Shown here: positions 37,221 through 44,368 of the stretch, piece after piece | How the letters are laid out: each line of letters opens with the position of its first letter | How positions within the stretch are numbered: the stretch's first letter is position 1 | NCBI RefSeq assembly: GCF_001247745.1 | Contig: NZ_LAIR01000002.1 | Span: 2,046,001 to 2,110,000 of the forward strand | From: Luteipulveratus halotolerans | GTDB lineage: Bacteria; Actinomycetota; Actinomycetes; Actinomycetales; Dermatophilaceae | DNA length: 64,000 bases | Reading direction: 5' to 3' | Made by a program: the position numbers and the translations under genes | Notes under the pieces: generated by a model | The model's database searches: none | Told to the model about the DNA's origin: nothing | The model's input: the letters and a program-made list of their open reading frames with translations, nothing else

Positions 37221-37240
37221 TCTCATCTTGCGTTATGAGA
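37221..37240 (+). promoter_or_regulatory. Inverted repeat at the promoter of the sulfur operon
   Basis: Perfect 6-bp repeat TCTCAT-cttgcgtt-ATGAGA in an AT-rich stretch just after nagZ. It overlaps a possible TATGAG -10 box and may be an operator. Unassigned regulator. Confidence 0.35.
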
Positions 37241-37289
37241 CGATGCTTCCTCGTTGTTGCTCGCCGGGCCTGACGAGCCCTAGCGTCAG

Positions 37290-37378
37290 CACCAGGTCTT
37301 GAGCTCCAGCGCACAGCCCCGGCTTGCTGGACAGCAACCCTCCTTTCGCGGCGGGGTGCTCCGGGTGACGACCAGGCA
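37290..37378 (+). ncRNA. SAM riboswitch (S-box, actinobacterial type)
   Basis: The sequence follows the actinobacterial SAM aptamer: GGTCTTGAG opens P1 and GACGACC closes it; the P2 arm CTCCAGC pairs with GCTGGA; the core has GCCCCGGCTTGCTGG, then CAGCAACCC; and P3 (CCTCC...GGCGGGG) leads into TGCTCCGGGTGACGACCAGG. The CCCCGG/CCGGG pairing fits the pseudoknot. It lies about 245 bases before the operon with the thiol dioxygenase, so high SAM is expected to switch the operon off. Confidence 0.85.
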
Positions 37379-37436
37379 GCAGCCGACCGGCTGCTCGCAA
37401 GCGCGGACCTCGGGTCCTTCGACCAGGAGCACCACG

Positions 37437-37523
37437 ATGGGGACCAGCCGGCTCGTCCGACCGTCCCGGCTTCACCGCCGGCGTCACGTCGACCTGCTGC
37501 GCGTCGCGTCCTCGCAGTGTTGA
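37437..37523 (+). CDS. Cys-terminated leader peptide (28 residues)
   Basis: A short ORF with AGGAG 8 bases before its ATG, ending RRRHVDLLRVASSQC and stop. The pattern RRHVDLLRVAS...C with a terminal Cys is the actinobacterial putative leader peptide found before cysteine and sulfur-assimilation genes, where translation stalls or proceeds according to charged tRNA-Cys. It lies between the SAM riboswitch and the first structural gene. The exact attenuation hairpins were not resolved by eye. Confidence 0.72.
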   Translation: MGTSRLVRPSRLHRRRHVDLLRVASSQC

Positions 37524-37622
37524 CCCGGACCGCCGACACCTCCTGAGCTGATCGGCCGCCGTACCTCGCGGGGTTTCTCCGCCCCGAAGACCCGAAACCG
37601 CTTTGACCTCAAGGACATTCGC

Positions 37623-38597
37623 ATGCCCTCCATCACTCGAACGACGCCTGCGTGGCTGCCCCTGATCGCCGTCGCACTGCTCGCGACCTCGTGCAGCGAC
37701 CCCTCCAGCGCCGCCCCTCGCGACGACGCCAGCACGGCGAAGATCAACACCTCTCCTGACCAGCATCGCGTCGCGGTGAGCAAGGACGCACGGGCCGCCT
37801 CCTTGCTGCCCGCACGTATCCGCGACAAGGGGACCATCACCATCGCCGACAGCGCCGGTGCGAGCGGCACCCCGCCGCTGGCGTTCACCGCCGATGACAA
37901 CAAGACCCCCATCGGCGTCGAGGTCGACATCGCCCACCTCCTCGCGGCCAAGCTGGGCGTCCGTCTCGACCTGCGTACGACCTCCTGGGAGAACCTGTTC
38001 CTCGGCGCCGACTCCGGGGCGTACGACGTCGTCGTCTCCAACGTGACGGTGACCGAAGAGCGCAAGGAGAAGTACGACTTCGCCACCTACCGCAAGGACG
38101 ACCTCGCCTTCGAGGCGACTCAGGGCGGCAGCTGGAAGGTCAAGAGCGGCAAGGACATCCAGGGCAAGACGATCGCGGTGAGCAGCGGCACCAACCAGGA
38201 GAAGATCCTGCTCGACTGGAACAAGGCCAACATCGCAGCCGGCCTCAAGCCCGCCAAGATCGTCTACTACCAGAGCGCGAGCGACTACTACCTCGCCCTG
38301 AGCTCGGGTCGCATCGACGCCTACCTCGGACCCAACCCCACCGCCGCCTATCACGTCGCGACCGGCGGCAAGACCGAGATCATCGGCCGGTTCTCGGGTG
38401 GCGGCGCGACGGTGCAGGGCCTCATCGCCGCGCTCAGCAAGAAGAACTCCGGACTCGCCCAACCCCTTGCCGCTGCGCTGAACTCGGCGATCGCCGACGG
38501 CTCGTACGCCAAGGTCCTGAGCCGTTGGGACCTCAGCAACGAGGCCGTCCCCACCTCGCAGATCAACCCTCCGGGCCTGCCCAAGGAGGCGAGCTGA
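37623..38597 (+). CDS. Orphan ABC solute-binding lipoprotein of the sulfur operon
   Basis: Exported binding lipoprotein of 324 residues, family 3 (amino-acid/polar compound type). The lipobox LLATSC puts Cys24 at the lipidated N-terminus. The mature part holds PIGVEVDIAHLLAAKLGVRL and GAYDVVVSNVTVTEERKEKYDFATY, both typical. No permease or ATPase is encoded nearby, so it must use a transporter from elsewhere. Being under SAM-riboswitch and Cys-leader control next to a thiol dioxygenase suggests a sulfur compound such as cystine, methionine derivatives or a thiol acid. Confidence 0.85.
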   Translation: MPSITRTTPAWLPLIAVALLATSCSDPSSAAPRDDASTAKINTSPDQHRVAVSKDARAASLLPARIRDKGTITIADSAGASGTPPLAFTADDNKTPIGVEVDIAHLLAAKLGVRLDLRTTSWENLFLGADSGAYDVVVSNVTVTEERKEKYDFATYRKDDLAFEATQGGSWKVKSGKDIQGKTIAVSSGTNQEKILLDWNKANIAAGLKPAKIVYYQSASDYYLALSSGRIDAYLGPNPTAAYHVATGGKTEIIGRFSGGGATVQGLIAALSKKNSGLAQPLAAALNSAIADGSYAKVLSRWDLSNEAVPTSQINPPGLPKEAS

Positions 38598-38598
38598 C

Positions 38599-39567
38599 AT
38601 GCCCACCTTCCTCGTCCTGGACGACACGGCGCACGCGCCCGAGATCGGCGCCGTCGCGACGTACGTGCAGCGTCGGCTGCAGTCGCTCGGCCACCGGGTC
38701 GACGTCGCCTCGCGCACACCTCAACCGACGGCCGCCGACGCGGTCGTCGTCGCGAGCGACGCGGTCGGCGAGCACGTCCGGCGCGCGGTGCTCGCATCGG
38801 GTGCGCACGCGGTACTGGTGGTCGGCACGCACGCCGGCGACATCGAGGAGACCGCGACCGCGCTCATCGAACGGCTCCCGGAGCCTGCCGCGCAGGTGAT
38901 CCGCGCGACTCCCCTGGAACGCCACCAGGTGCTGCTGTACAAGGACGGCGGCTTCGTGCTGTCGAGCACGGCCGCGACCACGGTCCAGCGCGATGTCGAC
39001 GCACTCCTCGCCGCCGTACTGGGGCACGCGCAGGAGAGCATCGCCTCCTCCCAGGCACCTGCGCCGGTCATCGCCCGTCGCGTGCCGTACGACGCGCCCG
39101 AGCTGGCAGACCTGCTCACCGACCTGCGCGTCGAGTACTCCACCCGCTACGCACGCGAGACGGCCAACACCACCCTCACCGAGGTGCCGGCCACCGACTT
39201 CGTCGAGCCGCGAGGCACGTTCGTGGTGCTGCTGCGCGGCGGTCGTACCGTCGCCGGCGGCGCGATCCGCCGCTTCGACGACCACACGGCCGAGATCAAG
39301 CGCGTGTGGACGGCGAGCAGCGTGCGGCGACAGGGCTTCGGGCGCCGGGTCATCGACGAGCTCGAGATCGCGGCTGCGGACCTCGGGTACGACCGGGTCT
39401 TCCTCTCGACCGGCCCGCGTCAGCCCGAGGCACGAGCGCTCTACCTGGCTGCCGGCTACCGCCCCGGGTTCGACCTCGAGGACACACCGGAGTCGGTGGG
39501 TCGCCACGTCTTCACCAAGACCCTGCATGCCCACCCGGCGACGTCCGACGTCGCCCAGCCCGCCTAG
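38599..39567 (+). CDS. Two-domain protein: flavodoxin-like N-terminus plus GNAT acetyltransferase
   Basis: Protein of 322 residues. The C-terminal half (about 155-315) is a GNAT N-acetyltransferase with the acetyl-CoA loop VRRQGFGRRVIDELEIAAA and the Tyr-containing ARALYLAAGYRPG. The N-terminal half (1-150) alternates beta-strands and helices (TFLVLDD, AVVVASDAV, AVLVVGTHAGDIEETATALI, GGFVLSSTAATTVQRDVDAL), reminiscent of a degenerate NAD(P)H-FMN reductase or flavodoxin-like fold; I infer this only from the pattern. It starts one base after the lipoprotein stop. A role in deacetylating or acetylating a sulfur compound is possible but unproven. Confidence 0.75.
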   Translation: MPTFLVLDDTAHAPEIGAVATYVQRRLQSLGHRVDVASRTPQPTAADAVVVASDAVGEHVRRAVLASGAHAVLVVGTHAGDIEETATALIERLPEPAAQVIRATPLERHQVLLYKDGGFVLSSTAATTVQRDVDALLAAVLGHAQESIASSQAPAPVIARRVPYDAPELADLLTDLRVEYSTRYARETANTTLTEVPATDFVEPRGTFVVLLRGGRTVAGGAIRRFDDHTAEIKRVWTASSVRRQGFGRRVIDELEIAAADLGYDRVFLSTGPRQPEARALYLAAGYRPGFDLEDTPESVGRHVFTKTLHAHPATSDVAQPA

Positions 39568-39577
39568 GAGGACCGAC

Positions 39578-40057
39578 ATGACCACGACCTCTGAGACCAC
39601 CAGGCCCAGCACGGGTCAGGTCACCCGCTCGCACCTGCTGCTGACGCTGCGGCTGTTCGCGGAGGACCCCGCGCTGGCCGAGCTGGTCGACCTCGACGCC
39701 ACCGAGCGCACCTGGCACCAGGTCACGAGCACCCCGCAGCTGCAGGTGTGGGTGATCGCCTGGCCACCCGGCACCAGCACGGGCTGGCACGACCACGGCG
39801 GCGCGATCGGCGCGTTCCGGGTGGTGCGCGGCAGCCTCGACGAGCACTCCTGGGCTGCGGGCGAGCAGCGGCGACGCCTCGGCGCGGGTGACCTGCGGAT
39901 GTTCTCCGGCACCCACATCCACGACGTGCGCAACGTCGGCGCACGGCCGGCCCTGTCCGTGCACGCGTACTCCCCCAACCTGGCGTCCATGACGCGGTAC
40001 ACGCTGACCGACGGACGTCTTGCGGTCGCCGACGTCGACGAGGGCGAGCAGTGGTGA
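39578..40057 (+). CDS. Cysteine/thiol dioxygenase family protein
   Basis: Cupin-type thiol dioxygenase of 159 residues. Iron ligands are His-x-His in HDHGGAIGAF (about 68-77) and the His in GTHIHDVRN (about 110-118), and the Ser-His-Tyr triad appears as SVHAYSP. Bacterial relatives oxidise cysteine to cysteine sulfinate or mercaptopropionate to its sulfinate. Without the structure I cannot tell which thiol is used. AGGAG precedes the ATG. The stop overlaps the rhodanese start (GTGA), so the pair is coupled. Confidence 0.87.
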   Translation: MTTTSETTRPSTGQVTRSHLLLTLRLFAEDPALAELVDLDATERTWHQVTSTPQLQVWVIAWPPGTSTGWHDHGGAIGAFRVVRGSLDEHSWAAGEQRRRLGAGDLRMFSGTHIHDVRNVGARPALSVHAYSPNLASMTRYTLTDGRLAVADVDEGEQW

Positions 40058-40449
40058 GCGAGCGGCGTACCGGCATCGACGCTGTGCTCGACGACTCGCG
40101 GGCCGGTCTCGACCGCGTGAGCCCGCAGACGGCGTACGACGCCCTGGGCGAGGGTGCGCTGCTGGTCGACATCCGACCGGTCGCCCAGCGTGCGGCGGAG
40201 GGCGAGGTCGACGTCCCCGTGCTCCACATCGAGCGCAACGTGCTCGAGTGGCGCCTCGACCCAGCGAGCGATGCTCGAATCCCTCAGGCGGACAACGGGT
40301 CTCGGGTGATCGTGCTCTGTCAGGAGGGTTACGCGTCATCGCTCGCGGCCGAGTCGTTGCAGCGGGTCGGTCTGCCGGACGCCACCGACGTGATCGGCGG
40401 CTTCCGGGCATGGCGTGAGGCTGGGCTCCCGACCCGAGGCGATGCATGA
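40054..40449 (+). CDS. Rhodanese-like sulfurtransferase
   Basis: Single-domain rhodanese of 131 residues. The active-site loop is CQEGYAS with the catalytic Cys at about 90, preceded by LLVDIRPVAQRAAEGEV and followed by VIGGFRAWREAGLP, all family hallmarks. It could carry persulfide sulfur from organic substrates. As the last gene of the operon with the thiol dioxygenase it resembles persulfide- or sulfinate-handling pairs. GTG at 40051 is an alternative start; GTG 40054 gives the coupled GTGA overlap. Confidence 0.88.
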   Translation: MSERRTGIDAVLDDSRAGLDRVSPQTAYDALGEGALLVDIRPVAQRAAEGEVDVPVLHIERNVLEWRLDPASDARIPQADNGSRVIVLCQEGYASSLAAESLQRVGLPDATDVIGGFRAWREAGLPTRGDA

Positions 40450-40487
40450 TGGGCAGGTCTGCAACACCCTGACGGAAGGTGCGACCG

Positions 40488-40706
40488 ATGCCCCCGGACG
40501 ACACCGCGACGAGCAGCAGTCGTCCTGTCGTCGCCGACCTCGACCGCGTACACCGGTGGGTCGACTTCGGCGGCACGTGTCGGGTCGTGCAGCAGGACGC
40601 CGACCGCGCGATCATCGCCCTGTGCCGCTGCGACGGGCCTGAGGTCGAGCGATTCACCAGCGCTGACCCCGCCGCCGTGCAGTACGCCCTGGGCGCGTCT
40701 TCGTGA
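40488..40706 (+). CDS. Small hypothetical protein
   Basis: Unrecognised protein of 72 residues, soluble, with two Cys in CRCDG and one in GGTCRVV. GGAAGG stands 8 bases before the ATG at 40488. Its stop overlaps the start of the next gene (GTGA), so it is probably cotranscribed with the DUF6328 gene. It lies 38 bases after the rhodanese gene. Confidence 0.6.
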   Translation: MPPDDTATSSSRPVVADLDRVHRWVDFGGTCRVVQQDADRAIIALCRCDGPEVERFTSADPAAVQYALGASS

Positions 40707-41204
40707 GCCCGGGCGACGGACGCGAGGAGTCACCGGCCGAGCGACTCGACCGCCACTGGTCGGAGCTGCTGCAGGAGCTGCGCGTCGTCCAGACCGGCGT
40801 GCAGATCCTGACCGGTTTCCTACTGACCGTGCCGTTCCAGCAGCGGTTCTCGGTGCTGAGTCACGCCGAGCGCACGCTGTACCTCGTCTGTCTGGTGCTC
40901 ACCCTGCTGGCGACCGCCCTGATCGTGGCGCCGGTCAGCATGCATCGCGTGATGTTTCGCCGGCGGGTCCGTGACGACCTCGTCACCGCCTCCGCGGTGC
41001 TCGCCCAGACCGGGTTGGCCGTCCTCGCGCTGGCCATGGTTGCGGTGGCGACGTTCATCTTCCAGGTCGTGCTCGGCTCGCCCGCGGGATGGATCGCCGG
41101 CGGCCTGACGCTGGTGGGGTTCGCGGGCGTGTGGTGGGCCCTGCCGCTGCAGATCCGCTCGCGCGCGCACCCATGCGGACTACGGTCCCGACGAGCCGGA
41201 CTGA
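40703..41204 (+). CDS. DUF6328 membrane protein with probable 3' frameshift
   Basis: Membrane protein of about 166 residues, DUF6328 type, with four hydrophobic segments (HAERTLYLVCLVLTLLATAL, TGLAVLALAMVAVATFIFQ, GWIAGGLTLVGFAGVWWAL and a weaker first one after RLDRHWSELLQELRVVQTGV). In the annotated frame the reading continues, without a stop, to 41962, antisense through the whole next gene. One base fewer in CACCCAT near 41168-41174 would give a short tail HHADYGPDEPD and stop at 41202-41204. I therefore annotate the intended end and treat the extra C as an indel, either real or from sequencing. Function unknown. Confidence 0.65.
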
Positions 41205-41218
41205 GCACCGACGGACGC

Positions 41219-42178
41219 TCAGTGCTGCTCGGCGCGGTGCCTGCGCAGCAGGTCGCCGCCCCAGTCGTGGGTCACGTCGCGCCAGACCGAGTGCGCGTGG
41301 TTGGCGTCGTCCTGGGTGTTGTCGTACTCGATGAGCAGCGTCGGGCCGTGAATGCAGTAGTACCGGCCCACTCCCGGCTCGACGGAGCCTGCCCACCCGA
41401 ACCGGATGCGGTCCAGACCGGCCCCCTCGGCGGCGGTCCACGCGGCTCGGGCGCGCGAATCGGGCGCTCTGGCGAGGTAGCGCCGCACGAGGTCGTCGAG
41501 ACGGGCCTGCTGGGAGGGCTCCATGTCACCGCGGGCCAGGCCGGCGGGCAGCACCGACGGATCAGCGACAGGGTCGGCGCCGGTGAGGATGTCGGCAGGA
41601 GCACGGTCACCCGCGACCGCCTGGGCGCGGCGGTCGGGCTCGAGTGCGTCGAGCAGATCGCGAGCGAGGTCCTCCTCGGCTCCGAGCAGACGTCGCCCGG
41701 GCCAAGGGCTGTCGTCCGGCAGGACCGCGGGCTCGGCGCCGACGAACTGCGGCGTCACCGAGCACTCCCCCGCCGCCACGACGACATGCACCGCCAGGTG
41801 GTGCCCGTTGATGCGCCAACCCCACGGTTGCTCGCCCGGCGTGCCGAGCACGCGCAGCCAGTAGCGGTCGGACCCGGCGGGCGGCTCGACGCCGGCCGCG
41901 AGCGTACGGCGTACGCGCTCGGTCTCGATGGCGCCGACTGCTCGGCCTGCGGCCGCGGCTGACTCCGTGGACGCGACCAGGCGCAGTGCGAGCGCATGCT
42001 GCTCCGCGTCGAGATCGGCGAGCGGGAGACCGGGACGGTCGCCGGGCAGGTACGTCCACTCACGCAGCCGCGGGTCGTCCAGGGCACCTGCGACCTGCGC
42101 ACGCTGCTGCGACGACAGCGACGTCATCAGCGCCGCGACGAGCTCGGACATCGACTCCACGACATCGCGATCGGACAT
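41219..42178 (-). CDS. DUF3500 family protein
   Basis: Protein of 319 residues of the DUF3500 family, function unknown. The family pattern is clear: YWLRVLGTPGEQPWGWRINGHHLAVH in the middle and RFGWAGSVEPGVGRYYCIHGP near the C-terminus, then LIEYDNTQDDANHAHSVWRD. No signal peptide or membrane segment. AGGAGG lies 6 bases before the ATG at 42178. The gene converges with the DUF6328 gene and is divergent from the MerR gene. Confidence 0.85.
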   Translation of the reverse strand: MSDRDVVESMSELVAALMTSLSSQQRAQVAGALDDPRLREWTYLPGDRPGLPLADLDAEQHALALRLVASTESAAAAGRAVGAIETERVRRTLAAGVEPPAGSDRYWLRVLGTPGEQPWGWRINGHHLAVHVVVAAGECSVTPQFVGAEPAVLPDDSPWPGRRLLGAEEDLARDLLDALEPDRRAQAVAGDRAPADILTGADPVADPSVLPAGLARGDMEPSQQARLDDLVRRYLARAPDSRARAAWTAAEGAGLDRIRFGWAGSVEPGVGRYYCIHGPTLLIEYDNTQDDANHAHSVWRDVTHDWGGDLLRRHRAEQH

Positions 42179-42268
42179 CTCGCCTCCTGTGGGACCCACC
42201 TCGACCTTAGCCACGCCGGCAGCCGCGAGCCGCGGAAGAACTCGACCGGCTCAGTCGTTGACGAGGCC

Positions 42269-42634
42269 ATGCAGATCGGCGAGGCAGCCAGGGCGACGCG
42301 AACCAGCGCACGGTCGCTGAGGCACTACGAGGCCGTCGGTCTGATCGAGCCCGGTCGGCTCGCCAACGGGTTCCGCGACTACTGCACCTCGACCCTCGAA
42401 CGCGTCGAGACGATCCGGTTCCTGCTCGACGCCGGCCTGCCGGTGCGTCTGGTCGCGGCGGCCCTCACCCGGGACGCGACGGACGGTCCGGCGTACCACG
42501 ACGACTTCCTCGCCGAGGTCATCCGCTTCCGCGACCGCATCGAGCGCCGTATCGAACGCCTCGTCGACCAACGAGGCGCTCGACGAGTTCGTACGTCACG
42601 GGTCCGCTCGGGCTTGACCCTGCCACCCGTGTGA
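42269..42634 (+). CDS. MerR-family regulator
   Basis: MerR-type regulator of 121 residues. The N-terminal winged helix is MQIGEAARATRTSARSLRHY and continues EAVGLIEPGR, followed by a dimerisation helix (about 80-115). No Cys-based metal site is visible. The quinone oxidoreductase gene begins 19 bases after its stop and is the likely target, as in other MerR/oxidoreductase pairs that respond to electrophiles. The downstream gene also has its own -10 box. Confidence 0.85.
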   Translation: MQIGEAARATRTSARSLRHYEAVGLIEPGRLANGFRDYCTSTLERVETIRFLLDAGLPVRLVAAALTRDATDGPAYHDDFLAEVIRFRDRIERRIERLVDQRGARRVRTSRVRSGLTLPPV

Positions 42635-42640
42635 GGTTCG

Positions 42641-42646
42641 TAAGGT
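42641..42646 (+). promoter_or_regulatory. Leaderless -10 box of the oxidoreductase gene
   Basis: TAAGGT ends 6 bases before the ATG at 42653. A TTGACC element lies 21 bases further upstream, longer than the usual spacer. Confidence 0.4.
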
Positions 42647-42652
42647 CCGGGC

Positions 42653-43819
42653 ATGACCACGGATCACCCCTCAGGCGACACCATGCGGGCCCTCGTGCAG
42701 CAGTCCTTCGACGGCCCGCGCGCCCTCACCCTCGACCCCGACCATCCACGACCCGTTGCACGTCGCGGGGAGTACCTCGTGCGCGTCGGTGCGGCCGGCC
42801 TCAACTTCGCCGACGTCATGCGCAGCCGCGGCGAGTACGGAGGCGGGCCGCAGCCGCCCTACGTCGCCGGCTTCGAGGCGGTCGGCGAGATCGTCGCCCA
42901 CGGCCCCCAGGACGGCTCCCCGATGCTGCCGCTCGGCACGCACGTGCTCGGCACCGGGACGGGGGCGTACGCCGAGTACGTCGCGCTGCCCGCGGCGAGC
43001 GCCCTGCAGGTCCCCTCGGGCTGGAGCGACGTCGAGGCGGTCGGGCTCGTGCTCAGCTGGGCGACCGCCCTCGCAGCGCTGCGCTCCCTGGGCGCGGTCA
43101 CGGCAGGAGATGTCGTGGTCGTGCACGCCGCGGCCGGCAGCGTCGGTCAGTCGGCCGTCCGTCTGGCGCGACACTACGGAGCACGCGTGATCGCCACGGC
43201 CTCCCCGGGCAAGCACGATGCGGTCCGCGCTCTCGACGTCCAGGACGTCCTCGACAGTCGCCGGCCCGACCTCGCCGAGGAGATCCTGCGCCTGACCGGG
43301 GGCAACGGAGCCGACCTGATCCTGGACGGGGTCGGCCGAACGACCCTGCCGTCCAGCCTCCGAGCCGCGCGCCCGCTCACCGGGCGCGTCGTCGTCCACG
43401 GGGCCGCATCGGGTGAGACGACGATCTCGACGCACGACCTGGTCTTCGCCCACCCCGTTCACGTCGCCGGCCTGCACATCGGGGCGCTGATGGAAAGGTC
43501 TCCGACGCTGCGCGAGGAGCTGCTCGCCGAGCTCCGGTCGCTGATCGCACAGGGTGTGTGCGTGCCGGGCACACCGGTCGTGCACCCGCTCAGCGCCGGT
43601 CCGACCGCACTCGGCCACCTCGCATCCGGCCTCACCACCGTTAGCCGCAGACACGAGAACGGCCCTGGTCCGCAGTGCGGACCAGGGCCGTTCTTCTCCT
43701 GGGTGGAGCTGAGGGGACTCGAACCCCTGACCCCTTCCATGCCATGGAAGTGCGCTACCAGCTGCGCCACAGCCCCAGGTCGTGTATCTCCGCGTTTCGC
43801 GGCGACCGGCATACTGTAG
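42653..43819 (+). CDS. Zinc-type quinone oxidoreductase with run-on C-terminus
   Basis: NADPH:quinone oxidoreductase of the MDR superfamily. Residues 1-330 are normal: AAGLNFADVMRSRGEYG, the nucleotide-binding VVHAAAGSVGQSAVRLA and GADLILDGVG. The family normally ends about ten residues after HLASGLTT, but here the frame runs on through the terminator and the antisense strand of tRNA-Ala, giving a foreign-looking tail of some 55 residues, to a stop at 43819. The true stop appears lost, so the gene may be damaged or its C-terminus recently rearranged. The leaderless -10 box supports the ATG at 42653. Confidence 0.7.
   Translation: MTTDHPSGDTMRALVQQSFDGPRALTLDPDHPRPVARRGEYLVRVGAAGLNFADVMRSRGEYGGGPQPPYVAGFEAVGEIVAHGPQDGSPMLPLGTHVLGTGTGAYAEYVALPAASALQVPSGWSDVEAVGLVLSWATALAALRSLGAVTAGDVVVVHAAAGSVGQSAVRLARHYGARVIATASPGKHDAVRALDVQDVLDSRRPDLAEEILRLTGGNGADLILDGVGRTTLPSSLRAARPLTGRVVVHGAASGETTISTHDLVFAHPVHVAGLHIGALMERSPTLREELLAELRSLIAQGVCVPGTPVVHPLSAGPTALGHLASGLTTVSRRHENGPGPQCGPGPFFSWVELRGLEPLTPSMPWKCATSCATAPGRVSPRFAATGIL
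43656..43694. terminator. Strong terminator between the oxidoreductase gene and tRNA-Ala
   Basis: 18-bp perfect stem AGAACGGCCCTGGTCCGC / GCGGACCAGGGCCGTTCT with a 3-base loop. The plus side is followed by TCTCC and the minus side by CGTGTC. It most likely ends the tRNA transcript on the minus strand and overlaps the run-on reading frame of the oxidoreductase. Confidence 0.85.
43704..43776 (-). tRNA. tRNA-Ala (GGC anticodon)
   Basis: Seventy-three bases on the minus strand that fold into a standard tRNA: acceptor stem GGGGCTG / CAGCTCC including the alanine identity pair G3-T70, anticodon arm CTTCCATGGCATGGAAG with anticodon GGC, the T-arm GGGGTTCGAGTCCCC, and discriminator A73. The CCA end is not encoded. 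Reads Ala GCC codons. Confidence 0.97.
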
Positions 43820-43873
43820 CCAGTCCGGTCGGCCACGACCAAATCGAGGTCCGGGCGCTGCGATGAGGGCCGA

Positions 43874-44368
43874 TCAGGCGGCCATCGCCTCGCGTTTCTT
43901 GCGGGCGTAGACCTGCCGTCGTACGCGCGCGACGACGGTGCCGTCACGCAACGTCAGGTCGGTCTCGAACCAGTGCAGCACCTTCTCGCCCCGGTCGCAG
44001 GTCGCCCGGATCTGCTCCACGACGCTCGGCGGCATCTCGAACTGTGCGTAGATCGTGCCGATGCCCGGGTTGACGTAGTCGATCTGCGCGGCCTGGTCCC
44101 AGACCTTGTAGTCCTTGCCGAGCTGGTGCATCAGCAGCAGTGCGTAGAACGCATCGGACATCGCGCCGATCGACCCGCCGAACGCCGTGCCGTGCTGGTT
44201 GCGGTTGAGGCGGGTCAGCGGCAGCTTGACCCGCGCGTAGGTCCAGTCGTCGGCGATCTCCTGCACCCGGATCCCGGTGCCGAGCAGCGGCGGCCAGTAG
44301 TTCATGACCCGGGCCAGCACACCGGGGCTGAGGTGCTTGCGCGAGCCGAACCTCGACTGCGTACTCAT
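43874..44368 (-). CDS. Hotdog-fold DUF4442 thioesterase-like protein (second copy)
   Basis: Cytosolic protein of 164 residues with a hotdog fold of the DUF4442 type, similar in kind to the protein at 13.1 kb. Landmarks are NRNQHGTAFGGSIGAMSDAF and KVLHWFETDLTLRDGTVVAR. It probably acts on acyl-CoA or related thioesters; the substrate is unknown. It starts at ATG 44368, overlapping the stop of the upstream phosphatase (ATGA), so it belongs to the nadD-rsfS-phosphatase operon. Confidence 0.82.
   Translation of the reverse strand: MSTQSRFGSRKHLSPGVLARVMNYWPPLLGTGIRVQEIADDWTYARVKLPLTRLNRNQHGTAFGGSIGAMSDAFYALLLMHQLGKDYKVWDQAAQIDYVNPGIGTIYAQFEMPPSVVEQIRATCDRGEKVLHWFETDLTLRDGTVVARVRRQVYARKKREAMAA

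Larger units (their letters stand above)
37204..37622 (+). other. 419-base regulatory leader of the sulfur operon
   Basis: Gene-free except for a tiny leader ORF. From left to right it holds an AT-richer promoter-like stretch with inverted repeat TCTCAT-N8-ATGAGA (37221-37240), a small hairpin CTGACG/CGTCAG (37270-37289), a SAM riboswitch (37290-37378), a 28-codon leader peptide (37437-37523), and about 100 bases before the lipoprotein ATG, which has AAGGA 8 bases upstream. Confidence 0.75.

Noticed and set aside
43675..43866. 63-residue ORF with GGAEGTRTPDPFHAMEV
   Set aside because: This is the translation of the antisense strand of the tRNA-Ala gene, a classic spurious annotation.
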